Assembly (NCBI GenBank): GCA_964525935.1 | Contig: CAZGJZ010000003.1 | Span: 124,001 to 188,000 of the forward strand | Source of the DNA: UBA2377 sp964525935 | Lineage (GTDB): Bacteria; Verrucomicrobiota; Verrucomicrobiia; Opitutales; Opitutaceae | DNA length: 64,000 nt | Reading direction: 5' to 3' | Shown here: piece by piece, positions 23,798 through 32,368 of the stretch | Layout: each line of letters starts with the position of its first letter | How positions within the stretch are numbered: the first letter of the stretch is position 1 | The notes under the pieces: generated by a model | Databases searched by the model: none | Seen by the model: the letters and a program-made list of their open reading frames with translations, nothing else | Told to the model about the DNA's origin: nothing | Program-made: the position numbers and the translations under genes

Positions 23798-26394
23798 GGG
23801 CGGACACTGATGGTGTGGGCGCCGGCGCGTCGCAAGATTTCGGCCGGAGTGGCGCCGCTTTTTGACAGTTCGTTGATGAAGCGACGTTGGGCGCTGCGCA
23901 GCGCGGCGGCGGGGTCGGTGCCGGCGGTGAAGGCGGCATAAAAATAGGCGGTGAGGTCGCGGCTGTCCGCGTCGGCCACGGGCCAGAGCGTGAGGACGAG
24001 TGCGCGCGTGCCGGCGCGGGCGAAACCGCGGCGCAGGCCGAGCACGCCTTCGCCCTGGGCGACCTGGCCGCTGCCGGTGGCGCAGCCGCTGAGGAAGACC
24101 AGCTCGGTGGCGTGCAGATCGAGGGCGGCGATTTGCAAGGCATCGAGCAGGCCGGATTCACCGGCGAGGGCGAGGCCGCTGCGGCGCAGGCGGTCGTTGA
24201 CCGGCAGGTCGGGCTCGACGGGGGTCAGCGCGTGGGTCGCGATGTGAAGGACGCGAGGCGAAGCCGCGGCGGCGAGCGCGGCGGGTGTGGCGGCTTCGCC
24301 GGTGAGCAGGCGGGAGCCTGCGAGCAAGGTGGCGACGGCGACGCCTTCTTCGTGTGCGCCGGGGAGTGGCGCGAGGATGGCGAGCGGGCCTGGCCAGGTC
24401 GGCGCGGCGAGCACGAGAGACGGACTGGCGGCGGGCAGGTTGATTTCGGGCCGGGGCAGCAGATCGCGCGGCGAGGCGATCACGGCGATCTCGAACTGGT
24501 CGGCCACCCAACGGCCGGCTGCCTCCTCCGGGAGAGTGGCGAAGGCGACCCCGTGCAACACGCCGTCGGGCGAAAGATAGAGCCGGGTGATCGCAGCGGG
24601 CAGGGCGGCCCGCACGGGATCGAGCACGAGGCGGCGCAGCTCCCGGGCCCAGTCGATGGGACCGCCGCGCGAGACGAGAATCGCGTAGCGCGCGACGGCG
24701 GCATCGATGGGCGCGGCGGGTCCGAGCGGGATGGTTTGCCAGCCGGCGGCGCTGCCGAGCAGGGCGAGGTAGCATGGCTCGACGGGTTGGCCGGGGATTT
24801 CGAAACGGTAGCTGATGAAATCCACGAGCGCTGCGTCCGGGGCCAGCTGCGCGAGCACGGCGGCGGGATCGGCGGTGAGCGCGTGGCGGTGGGCCGCGGG
24901 CGCGAGGTCGCGGCGGGCGAGCTCGCGTTCGCGTTGTTCGAGCTCGCTCAACTCAAGCGCAGAGGCGGAGCTGGGTGACACCGGAGCGGCAGTGAGGGCG
25001 GTGCGGTAGTCGGCGAGCAGGCGGGCCGTGGCGGGATCGGCGGAAGCGCGGGCGAGGGCTTGGTCTTCCAGCAGCGAATCGAGAACGAGTCCTTTCAACC
25101 GCAAGCTGGCGCGGGCGAGGAGGGCGGGGTCTTCGAGAGTGCCCGGGAGATCGAAAGGGCGTTCATTTTGCAGGAGGGCGAGGCGGTCGGCTTCGCTGGT
25201 GTAGGTGAGGTGGAGGTTGAAGAAGGCTTCGTGGAGAGTGAGCCATTCGGCGGTGGCGGTGCGAGCGGCGGCGAGGTCGGCGTGAGCGAGGTGGGCGCGG
25301 GCGAGGAGCCGGAGGGTTTTTTCGAGGTCGCGTTGCTCGCCATCGCGCAGAGCGTCGGGCTGGGGTTGGCGGTAGAGCTGCTCGGTGCGGGTGAGGTAGG
25401 CGACGGCTTCGGCGGGGCGGTCGCGGTAGAGGGCGAGTTCGCCGAGTTTGTAGAGGTAGTCGGGGATTTCGGCGCGCGTTTCGTCGTCGCGTAGCTCGGC
25501 GCGGGCGAGGTCGGTGCGGAGGATTTGCTCGGCGTCGTCGTAGCGCTGGGCGCGGGCGTAGACGGCGGCGAGGTTGTAGCGGACGGTGAGGGTTTTGGAG
25601 GAGTCGGGGCCGAGCTCACGGGTGCGGATGGAGACGAGTTGTTCCATGACGGGGATGGCATCGGCGGAGCGGTCGGTGGAGTAGAGGACCCAGCAGAGTA
25701 GATTGAGCTGGTGGGCGAGTTTCGGATCGTCGGGGCCGAGGAGACGGGTGCGGCGGGCGATGATGTCGCGGATTTCGACCTCGGCGGCAGGCCAGCGGCC
25801 GAGGCGGCCGAGGGAAATCATCCACTGGGTGCGGGCGTGGAGGGCCGCGTCGGAGTCGGGAGCGCGGCGGTGATGGATGGAGGCGATGTCGCGGAGCTCG
25901 GCCTCGGCGAGGGCGGGGTCGCCACTGCGACCGAGGAAGACGGCGCGATCACCGCGGCGGTCGAGCGTGTGGGGGTGGTCGGGGCCGAGGCGGGCGGTGG
26001 CGGTGGCGCAGGCGGTGTCGAGGAGGGTGCGCGCCTCGGTATCGCGGCCGGTGTAGGCGCAGGCGAGACCGAGGGTGGACTGGAGGGACTCGACGGTGGT
26101 GGGGTCGGGCGTGGTGGTGGTGGCGCGGGCGAGGAGGGGTTCGAGGAGGGCGATGGCGTCGGCGAAGTCGCGTTCGACATCTAGGACGAGGAGCCGGGCG
26201 AGTTCGGTGCGGACGGCCTCGGCGGCGGGGGAGAAGTCGGTCGGGGCGAGCGCGGCGAGGGTGGCACGGAGACGGGTCTCGCGGGCGACGGTGGTCTCGC
26301 GGGTGGACGGGGCGGCGTTGACGGCGGCGGGGGCCGGGGGCGGGGTGAGCGCGAGAAAGAGGAGCGCGAGAAAGAGGAGGGGGGTGGACCGCAC
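23794..26394 (-). CDS. Exported TPR-CHAT (caspase-like) protein
   Basis: 866 residues. The N-terminus (GTG start; STPLLFLALLFLALTPPPAP) looks like a signal peptide. Residues about 70-400 are tetratricopeptide repeats of the kinesin-light-chain kind, with the recurring loop LGPDxPxTL (ATARLGPDHPHTLDRRGDRA; RTRELGPDSSKTLTVRYNLA). The C-terminal third is a CHAT domain. The catalytic dyad is His721 in VLHIATHALTP and Cys771 in VFLSGCATGSG, followed by GVLGLRRGFARAGTRALVLTLWPV. CHAT proteins are cysteine proteases related to separase and caspases, and TPRs sense partners. Here the gene is first in an operon with a sigma factor (4-nt overlap) and an anti-sigma-like protein. Confidence 0.88.
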   Translation of the reverse strand: MRSTPLLFLALLFLALTPPPAPAAVNAAPSTRETTVARETRLRATLAALAPTDFSPAAEAVRTELARLLVLDVERDFADAIALLEPLLARATTTTPDPTTVESLQSTLGLACAYTGRDTEARTLLDTACATATARLGPDHPHTLDRRGDRAVFLGRSGDPALAEAELRDIASIHHRRAPDSDAALHARTQWMISLGRLGRWPAAEVEIRDIIARRTRLLGPDDPKLAHQLNLLCWVLYSTDRSADAIPVMEQLVSIRTRELGPDSSKTLTVRYNLAAVYARAQRYDDAEQILRTDLARAELRDDETRAEIPDYLYKLGELALYRDRPAEAVAYLTRTEQLYRQPQPDALRDGEQRDLEKTLRLLARAHLAHADLAAARTATAEWLTLHEAFFNLHLTYTSEADRLALLQNERPFDLPGTLEDPALLARASLRLKGLVLDSLLEDQALARASADPATARLLADYRTALTAAPVSPSSASALELSELEQRERELARRDLAPAAHRHALTADPAAVLAQLAPDAALVDFISYRFEIPGQPVEPCYLALLGSAAGWQTIPLGPAAPIDAAVARYAILVSRGGPIDWARELRRLVLDPVRAALPAAITRLYLSPDGVLHGVAFATLPEEAAGRWVADQFEIAVIASPRDLLPRPEINLPAASPSLVLAAPTWPGPLAILAPLPGAHEEGVAVATLLAGSRLLTGEAATPAALAAAASPRVLHIATHALTPVEPDLPVNDRLRRSGLALAGESGLLDALQIAALDLHATELVFLSGCATGSGQVAQGEGVLGLRRGFARAGTRALVLTLWPVADADSRDLTAYFYAAFTAGTDPAAALRSAQRRFINELSKSGATPAEILRRAGAHTISVRP

Positions 26395-26449
26395 GAAAAA
26401 ATTTCAGAGGCGGCGCAACAGACGGTCAATCGTTTGCGATGGGAAAGAG

Positions 26450-27319
26450 ATGAATACTATTTCCCTTTGCAGGTGCGGTTTGCTGGCCGGTGCTTTTACC
26501 GCCATCGCGAGTGTGGGTTTTGGGCAGGTCATGCCGACCATCCGGGCGATCGCGCAGGCTGGATTTACGACGGAGGATAGCAATGTGGTCACGGTATCGT
26601 CGCTGCCGGGGGAGGCGTCGCGGGTTTTGATGGGCTCGACCGGGGCGGAGGCGATTTCGTCGGTCATCGGTGACTTTCATCTGCGTCAGCAGGTGACCAC
26701 AGGTTCTTCGTCCGGGAGCGAGGCCCGGGCCGAGGCGCTATTCGAATTCGGGCCGAATGCGAACACGGACCGGCTGATCTTCACGGCGGCGACGGAGACG
26801 AGGGTGGCGCGTCTGCATTGGGAGATCGAATACGAAGCGAACCAGGACTCGAATTATTCCTACACGGAAAACGGCGGGTCCGGATACCTGCAATGGGGTT
26901 TCAGCGGAACGGGGCGGATTTGGACCGGGTTTGGCGTGCGCGGGGTTCAGAATTTCAGCGCCAATTTTTTTAATGTAAACGAGTCGAACGGGAGTGACAT
27001 CACACCGGTGGCGACGGCGGGGTATTTGGAATTTAATCTGAACAGCGGGGAGTCGCTTGAGCTGGGCAGTGTGAACTTGGCCAGTTATGCGTCGGCGACC
27101 GGGTCGCTAAACAACCTGGTGGAGAGCAGCCTGGTGGTGAATGCGTGGGTGTGGGTCGAGGTGATGACGCCGGGCATTGAGTTGCTGGATACGCGCTCGA
27201 TTTTTGAATCTTACTCGGCGACGTCGGCGACGGCGGTGCCGGAGCCCTCGACCTACGCGGCGATCGGTGGCGCGCTGGCGCTGGGTCTCGCGGTCTGGCG
27301 GCGTCGTCGCGCCCGTTGA
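26450..27319 (+). CDS. PEP-CTERM sorted extracellular/surface protein
   Basis: 289 residues from ATG 26450, preceded by a good GGAAAGAG ribosome site (the open frame extends much further back through the CHAT gene but is not coding). It has a signal peptide (CRCGLLAGAFTAIASVGFGQ), then a Ser/Asn/Gly-rich beta domain without known family. The C-terminal sorting tag is VPEPSTYAAIGGALALGLAV followed by basic WRRRRAR. PEP-CTERM tags are recognised by exosortase, which cleaves the tag and transfers the protein to the surface or matrix. No exosortase is in the window. It is divergent from the CHAT operon with only 55 bp between the starts. Confidence 0.88.
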   Translation: MNTISLCRCGLLAGAFTAIASVGFGQVMPTIRAIAQAGFTTEDSNVVTVSSLPGEASRVLMGSTGAEAISSVIGDFHLRQQVTTGSSSGSEARAEALFEFGPNANTDRLIFTAATETRVARLHWEIEYEANQDSNYSYTENGGSGYLQWGFSGTGRIWTGFGVRGVQNFSANFFNVNESNGSDITPVATAGYLEFNLNSGESLELGSVNLASYASATGSLNNLVESSLVVNAWVWVEVMTPGIELLDTRSIFESYSATSATAVPEPSTYAAIGGALALGLAVWRRRRAR

Positions 27320-27326
27320 GGCGCCC

Positions 27327-28238
27327 TCAGCGGGCGAGACTCAAGGCCACGCAGCCGCCCACGGCAATGAGGCCGCCGGCGACGGAGCGCTTCGAGGGGC
27401 GGTCGCCCTCGAGCCAGTAGGCGAGCGGGATGGCGACGATGGGCGTGGCGGCGACGATGGGCAGCACGATGCCGGCGGGGGTGTGGGCGAGCGCCCATTG
27501 ATAAAAGCTGATGGCGACGACGGGGCCCGCGAGGCCGTTGGCGACGGTCCACTTCCAACCGCCACGCTCAGGCTGAATGGCGGGGGCGACGGGTTTGCGC
27601 AGCAAGGCGAGGACGGCAAAATAAAGCGCGATGACGATGAGTCCGGCGCCGATGCGGTGGTAGGCGGCGGTGATGCCGTTGATGGCGGGTTCGCCGGCAG
27701 CGAGGGCGACGAAGTTGCCTTTGCGGCTGATGATCGCACCGAGGCCCTGCAGAATGCCGGCGGCGAGGGCGATGAGGAAGCCGATGGGCTGCACTTTCAC
27801 GCGGGGCGGGTTCGCCTTGCTCGGCATGAGGGCGAGGGCCACGCCGCCGAGGATGACGGCGTCCCAGAGGAGCTGACGGCCGGTGAGTTCGGTGCCAAGC
27901 CAGAGCCAGTCAACGAACGCGCCGCAGATGGCGGCAATGCATTGGGTGATGAGCACGCTGAGCCGCGCGCCGATGAGCGGCAGGGTGGCAAAGACCGCGA
28001 GATCGCCGAGCCCGATGCCGATGACGCCGCTCAAAATGAGCCACGGCGTGCTGGCGCTGGCGAAACCGGTGCCGAGCGTGTGCGCGAAGAGTCCGAGCAC
28101 CGCGGTGGCGAGGACGAGCCGGCCGATGTTGGCGGCGCGGGTGCCGTTGGCGCGCACGCTGCGGCTCGCGCAGATGATCGAGAAGGCAAAGCAGAAGGTG
28201 GAAAGGAAGGCCGCGAGCACGTGAAAAACCGGTGACAA
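27327..28238 (-). CDS. EamA/DMT-family transporter
   Basis: 303 residues with about ten hydrophobic helices in two repeats of five, as in EamA drug/metabolite transporters (VLAAFLSTFCFAFSIICASR near the start; LPIVAATPIVAIPLAYWLEG and LIAVGGCVALSLAR at the end). Charged residues are confined to loops. The substrate is unknown; family members export amino acids, nucleotide sugars or metabolites across the inner membrane. The start is TTG 28238, with a GTG six codons later as an alternative. It is convergent with the PEP-CTERM gene (7-bp gap) and divergent from the deoxyhypusine-synthase-like gene. Confidence 0.87.
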   Translation of the reverse strand: MSPVFHVLAAFLSTFCFAFSIICASRSVRANGTRAANIGRLVLATAVLGLFAHTLGTGFASASTPWLILSGVIGIGLGDLAVFATLPLIGARLSVLITQCIAAICGAFVDWLWLGTELTGRQLLWDAVILGGVALALMPSKANPPRVKVQPIGFLIALAAGILQGLGAIISRKGNFVALAAGEPAINGITAAYHRIGAGLIVIALYFAVLALLRKPVAPAIQPERGGWKWTVANGLAGPVVAISFYQWALAHTPAGIVLPIVAATPIVAIPLAYWLEGDRPSKRSVAGGLIAVGGCVALSLAR

Positions 28239-28312
28239 CAGCGGGCGGGGTGATGGCTGGCGACGTTTTTTGTGGCGCCGGCGGGCGCGGCGCTGCTAGC
28301 TCTCGGACCCAC

Positions 28313-29359
28313 ATGAAAGCCAAGAAAGCCAAAGTGAAACCCGAGGCCGTCAATGCCGCGCTTGCCGCGAAAAAAGGCCCGATCTCGAAATTTATCGCGC
28401 ACCACTACCGCCACTTCAACGCGGCGGCCCTCGTGGATGCGGCCAAGGGCTACGAGACCCACCTCGCTGCCGGCGGCAAGATGCTCGTCACGCTCGCGGG
28501 CGCGATGTCCACCGCCGAGCTCGGCATCTCGCTGGCGGAGATGATCCGCAAGGACAAGGTCCATGCGATCGTTTGCACCGGTGCGAACCTGGAAGAGGAT
28601 ATTTTTAATCTCGTCGCCCACGACTATTACGAGCGCGTGCCGCACTACCGTCATCTCACGGCCGAAGACGAAGTTGCGCTGGTGAAACGCCACATGAACC
28701 GTGTGACGGATACCTGTATCCCCGAGATGGAGGCCATGCGCCGTATCGAGGCGGTCGTCGCCGACGAGTGGACCAAGGCTGACCAGGCCGGCGAACGCTA
28801 TTTCCCGCACGAGTTCATGTATAAGATTCTGCGCGGCGGTAAGCTGAAGAAGAGCTACCAGATCGACCCGAAGAATTCGTGGATGCTGGCGGCCTGCGAG
28901 AAGAACCTGCCGATCATTGTCCCCGGCTGGGAAGACGCGACGCTGGGCAACATGTATGCCGGTCGCTGCGTGACCGGTGAGATCAAGAACGTGCACACCG
29001 TGCGCACCGGCATCGAATACATGACGTGGCTCGCCGAGTGGTATACGAAGACGGCGAAGAAACTCAAAAACGGCGAAGGCTCGATCGGGTTTTTCCAGAT
29101 CGGCGGCGGTATCGCAGGTGACTTTCCGATCTGCGTCGTGCCGATGCTGCACCAGGATCTCCAGCGCACCGGTGTGCCGCTGTGGGGTTACTTTGCGCAG
29201 ATCAGCGACTCCACCACGAGCTACGGTTCGTATTCCGGTGCCGTGCCGAACGAAAAAATCACCTGGGGCAAGCTCGCGGGTTCGACGCCGAAGTTCATCG
29301 TCGAGAGCGATGCAACCATCGTGGCGCCGTTGATTTTCAACTGGGTGCTGGGGAAATAA
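28313..29359 (+). CDS. Deoxyhypusine synthase-like protein (probable homospermidine synthase type)
   Basis: 348 residues from ATG 28313 (MKAKKAKVKPEAVNA); the upstream frame to 28232 is not needed. The NAD-binding and spermidine-binding framework of deoxyhypusine synthase is present: GGKMLVTLAGAMSTAELG, AIVCTGANLEEDIFNLVAHD, IGFFQIGGGIAGDFPICVVP and SDSTTSYGSYSGAVPNEKITWGK. Lys320 in TWGKL aligns with the catalytic lysine that carries the aminobutyl group. Bacteria have no eIF5A, and characterised bacterial relatives make homospermidine from spermidine or putrescine. Polyamine synthesis is therefore the likely role. It has its own terminator downstream. Confidence 0.87.
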   Translation: MKAKKAKVKPEAVNAALAAKKGPISKFIAHHYRHFNAAALVDAAKGYETHLAAGGKMLVTLAGAMSTAELGISLAEMIRKDKVHAIVCTGANLEEDIFNLVAHDYYERVPHYRHLTAEDEVALVKRHMNRVTDTCIPEMEAMRRIEAVVADEWTKADQAGERYFPHEFMYKILRGGKLKKSYQIDPKNSWMLAACEKNLPIIVPGWEDATLGNMYAGRCVTGEIKNVHTVRTGIEYMTWLAEWYTKTAKKLKNGEGSIGFFQIGGGIAGDFPICVVPMLHQDLQRTGVPLWGYFAQISDSTTSYGSYSGAVPNEKITWGKLAGSTPKFIVESDATIVAPLIFNWVLGK

Positions 29360-29385
29360 GGCACCCATCCGCAGGTAGGAATTAC

Positions 29386-29413
29386 AGGCCGGCCGCTAGG
29401 TGCCGGCCTTTTT
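29386..29413 (+). terminator. Rho-independent terminator after the deoxyhypusine synthase-like gene
   Basis: AGGCCGGC (29386-29393) pairs with GCCGGCCT (29402-29409) around an 8-nt loop, followed by TTTTT at 29409-29413. It lies 27 bp after the stop. Confidence 0.85.
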
Positions 29414-29460
29414 CCTGTCCAAAGCTTTGCAACCGTCCCGCTTTGTAAGAAAGTTTTCGC

Positions 29461-31719
29461 ATGCCCAACGCCCTTGCCGTCGAAAAATCGCCCTATCTGC
29501 GCCAACACGCGGACAATCCCGTGGCGTGGCTGCCCTGGGGCGAGGCGGCGTTCGCCAAGGCGCGGGCGGAGCAGAAACCCATTTTCCTGAGTATCGGCTA
29601 TTCCACGTGCCACTGGTGTCACGTGATGGCGCACGAGTCGTTTGAGGACGAGACGATCGCGGCGCTGCTGAACGCGCATTTTGTAGCGATCAAGGTCGAT
29701 CGCGAGGAACGGCCCGACGTGGACAAGGTTTACATGGCGTATGTGCAGGCGATGACCGGGCACGGCGGCTGGCCGCTGAGCGCCTGGCTCACGCCGGACT
29801 TGAAGCCGTTTTTCGGCGGCACCTATTTTCCGCCGGAGGACCGGCATGGGCGACCGGGGTTTCCCACGTTGCTGCGCGCGATCGCCCGCGGCTGGGACAC
29901 GGAGCGCGACAAACTGGTGGCCGAGGGCGAGCGAGCGCTGGGTTCGTTGCGCGACTACTACGAGCGACCGGGCGCGGCGGCGGAAGGCGAAGCGGTTGAA
30001 GCGGCCGGTGAAAACGATCTCACGGTGGGCGGCGGCGAGGCCTTTGAAAAATGCTTCCAGTATTTCTACGAGGCGTTCGATGCGACCCATGGCGGTTTTG
30101 GCGGGGCGCCGAAGTTCCCGCGGGCGTCGAATCTCAACTTTCTGTTCCGCGCGGCGGCGGTGCAGGGCGTGACGAGCGAGACGGGAGCGGAGGCGGTGAA
30201 GCTCGCGACAGAAACGCTGCGCGCGATGGCGAAGGGCGGGTTGCACGATCACGTGGGCGGCGGGTTTCACCGCTACTCGGTGGATGAGCAATGGTTCGTG
30301 CCGCACTTCGAAAAGATGCTCTACGACCAGGCGCAGATCGCGGTGAACTACCTCGAGGCGCAGCAGGCGACGGGCATCGCGACCTACGGCTGGCTGGCGC
30401 GGGATATCCTGGATTACGTGGCGCGCGATCTCACGCATCCGGCTGGCGGATTTTATACGGCGGAAGATGCCGACTCCGCGCCGCCGGAAGCAGCGCAAAG
30501 TGACAAGGGGCAAGGGACAAGTGACAAACACGGCGGTGCCGGTGAAGGCCACGCCAAGAAACTGGAAGGCGCGTTCTATGTGTGGGACGCGGTGGAACTG
30601 CGCGAAGTGCTGGGGGCAGACTTTGCCTTTTTCGCGGCGCACTTTGGCGTGCGGGACGAGGGCAATGTGCCGGCGACACTCGATCCGCATGGCGAACTGC
30701 GGGGGAAGAATATCCTCGCCCAACAGGCGGCGTTGGGTGTGACCGCAGGGAAGTTTGGCCTCACGCCGGAGGTCGCCGATGCGAAGGTGCTGGCTTTGCT
30801 GGCGCAGTTGCGCGCGGTGCGGGTCCGCCGGCCGCGGCCGCAGTTGGACAACAAGATTTTGACGGCGAACAACGGCTTGATGATTTCAGCGCTGGCAAAG
30901 GCGCATCAGGTGCTGGAGGCCGGCGAAGGGCGCGGCGAGCTGCGCCCCTACCTGACGCAGGCGGTGCGGGCGGCGGAGTTTTTGCGACGCGAACTGTGGG
31001 ATGAAGCCCGCGGAGTGCTTTACCGGTCGTGGCTGGATGGCCGGGGCGAGACGGAGGCCTTTGCCGAGGACTACGCGTGCCTCGTCCAAGGGCTGCTGGA
31101 TCTTTACGAGGCCTCGTTTGAGGTGCGGTGGCTGCAATGGGCGGTGCAACTGCAGGCGACGATGGATCGCGAATTTTGGGACGCGACTGGCGGAGGATAT
31201 TTCAACTCGCGTGCGGGCGATGCGTCACTGGTGCTCCGGTTGAAGGAAGACTATGACGGGGCGGAACCGACGCCGAGTTCGGTCGCGGCGCTGAACTTGC
31301 TCCGGCTGGCGGCGATGCTGGAGCCGGCCGGCGACGGGATGACGTATCGGGACCGCGGATTGCTGACGATCAAGGCGTTGCGCGCGCAATGGAGCAAATC
31401 GCCCCAGGCGCTGCCGCAGCTGCTCTGCGCGGTTGAACTGGCGCTGGAGCCGCCGCGACATGTGGTGTTGGCGGGTGATCCGGCGGCGGCGGATTTTCGG
31501 GCACTGGCGGCGGTGCTGCACGAGGGACTGGGACCGCGCCGGGCCTTGCTGGCGGCCGATGGCGGAGCGGGGCAGCGCTGGCTGGCGGAGCGGGCGCCAT
31601 GGCTGGCAGAGATGCGGCCGGTCAATGGCCGGGCAACGGCTTTTGTCTGCGAACATTTTACCTGCCAGGCGCCGGTGACGGCACCGGCGGATTTAAGAAA
31701 TCTACTTACTGGCCGGTAA
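29461..31719 (+). CDS. YyaL/SSP411-type thioredoxin-domain protein (DUF255)
   Basis: 752 residues, cytoplasmic. The N-terminal DUF255 thioredoxin-like domain (about 1-165) has a CxxC pair, Cys50 and Cys53 in GYSTCHWCHVMAHESFED, and VDREERPDVDKVYM. The rest is an (alpha/alpha)6-barrel like N-acylglucosamine 2-epimerases/glycosidases (YTAEDADS, EGAFYVWDAVELREVLG, LTANNGLMISALAKA). The family occurs from bacteria to animals (SSP411/SPATA20), and its reaction is unknown. An unusual roughly 25-residue hydrophilic insertion sits between AEDADSAPPEA and EGAFYVW; its DNA is a low-complexity word repeat (30496-30528). Confidence 0.92.
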   Translation: MPNALAVEKSPYLRQHADNPVAWLPWGEAAFAKARAEQKPIFLSIGYSTCHWCHVMAHESFEDETIAALLNAHFVAIKVDREERPDVDKVYMAYVQAMTGHGGWPLSAWLTPDLKPFFGGTYFPPEDRHGRPGFPTLLRAIARGWDTERDKLVAEGERALGSLRDYYERPGAAAEGEAVEAAGENDLTVGGGEAFEKCFQYFYEAFDATHGGFGGAPKFPRASNLNFLFRAAAVQGVTSETGAEAVKLATETLRAMAKGGLHDHVGGGFHRYSVDEQWFVPHFEKMLYDQAQIAVNYLEAQQATGIATYGWLARDILDYVARDLTHPAGGFYTAEDADSAPPEAAQSDKGQGTSDKHGGAGEGHAKKLEGAFYVWDAVELREVLGADFAFFAAHFGVRDEGNVPATLDPHGELRGKNILAQQAALGVTAGKFGLTPEVADAKVLALLAQLRAVRVRRPRPQLDNKILTANNGLMISALAKAHQVLEAGEGRGELRPYLTQAVRAAEFLRRELWDEARGVLYRSWLDGRGETEAFAEDYACLVQGLLDLYEASFEVRWLQWAVQLQATMDREFWDATGGGYFNSRAGDASLVLRLKEDYDGAEPTPSSVAALNLLRLAAMLEPAGDGMTYRDRGLLTIKALRAQWSKSPQALPQLLCAVELALEPPRHVVLAGDPAAADFRALAAVLHEGLGPRRALLAADGGAGQRWLAERAPWLAEMRPVNGRATAFVCEHFTCQAPVTAPADLRNLLTGR
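30496..30528 (+). repeat. Low-complexity word repeat inside the YyaL-type gene
   Basis: A 33-bp stretch made of near repeats of GTGACAAGGGGCAAGGGACA type lies in frame within the coding region and encodes QSDKGQGTSDK. It falls exactly where relatives have a short AEDADS-to-FYVW connection, so it appears to be inserted repeat DNA tolerated in a surface loop. Confidence 0.6.
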
Positions 31720-31728
31720 GTAGATTTC
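31697..31728 (+). terminator. 13-bp perfect hairpin overlapping the YyaL stop codon
   Basis: GAAATCTACTTAC at 31697-31709 pairs perfectly with GTAAGTAGATTTC at 31716-31728 across a 6-nt loop (TGGCCG). The TAA stop of the YyaL-type gene lies in the right arm. There is no U-tract, so it may protect the 3' end of the message or act as a partial terminator before the response regulator gene. Confidence 0.6.
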
Positions 31729-31768
31729 CCCCTTGCCGGGACTTTTTGGCAGCGCCCGAATCGTGGGC

Positions 31769-32368
31769 GTGAAAATTCTGGTAGCAGAGGATGATAAAAT
31801 AAACCTGGCCGTCATCCGCCAGTCGTTGATCGGCCTGGGTTACGATGTAGCCACAGTGGCGGATGGGGTGGCGGCGTGGAAATATTTGGAGAGCCAGCCG
31901 GTGCGAGTGATCGTGAGCGATTGGGCGATGCCGCGGTTGAGCGGGTTGGAGCTTTGCCGGCGCGTGCGCTCACGGACGCAGGGCGACTACATTTATTTCA
32001 TTTTGCTCACCGGCAAGGACGCCAACGAGGCCAACCGGCGGGAGGCCATGGATGCGGGCGTGGATGATTTCCTGACGAAACCGCTCGACCCGAACGAACT
32101 GCAGGCACGATTGCACGTCGCGGAACGCATCCTGCGCTACACGACCCAAGTCCGGCAACTCGAAGGGATGCTGCCGATCTGCACCTGCTGCAAAAAGATC
32201 CGCGACGACCAGAATTACTGGCAGCAGATCGAAACCTACATCAACGAGCGGACGGGCACGGAGTTCAGCCATGCGATATGTCCGGATTGCTACGAGCGGG
32301 TAATGGTGCCACAGATCAACGCCCTCAAATCCGCCGCCAGCAATGCATCAAAAAATCCTCCGGCTTGA
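31769..32368 (+). CDS. Response regulator with C-terminal Cys-rich (CxxC...CPxC) module
   Basis: 199 residues from GTG 31769 (another GTG lies at 31763). The receiver domain (1-120) has the acidic pair AEDDK, phospho-acceptor Asp51 in VSDWAMPRLSGLEL, Thr in ILLTGKD and Lys in FLTKPLDP. After a short coiled segment (VRQLEGMLPI) comes the small module CTCCKKIRDDQNYWQQIETY with FSHAICPDCYERV. Its four cysteines could bind a metal. This tail recurs in many bacterial receiver proteins, but its function is not established to my knowledge. There is no DNA-binding domain. It overlaps slyX by 26 bp. Confidence 0.85.
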   Translation: MKILVAEDDKINLAVIRQSLIGLGYDVATVADGVAAWKYLESQPVRVIVSDWAMPRLSGLELCRRVRSRTQGDYIYFILLTGKDANEANRREAMDAGVDDFLTKPLDPNELQARLHVAERILRYTTQVRQLEGMLPICTCCKKIRDDQNYWQQIETYINERTGTEFSHAICPDCYERVMVPQINALKSAASNASKNPPA

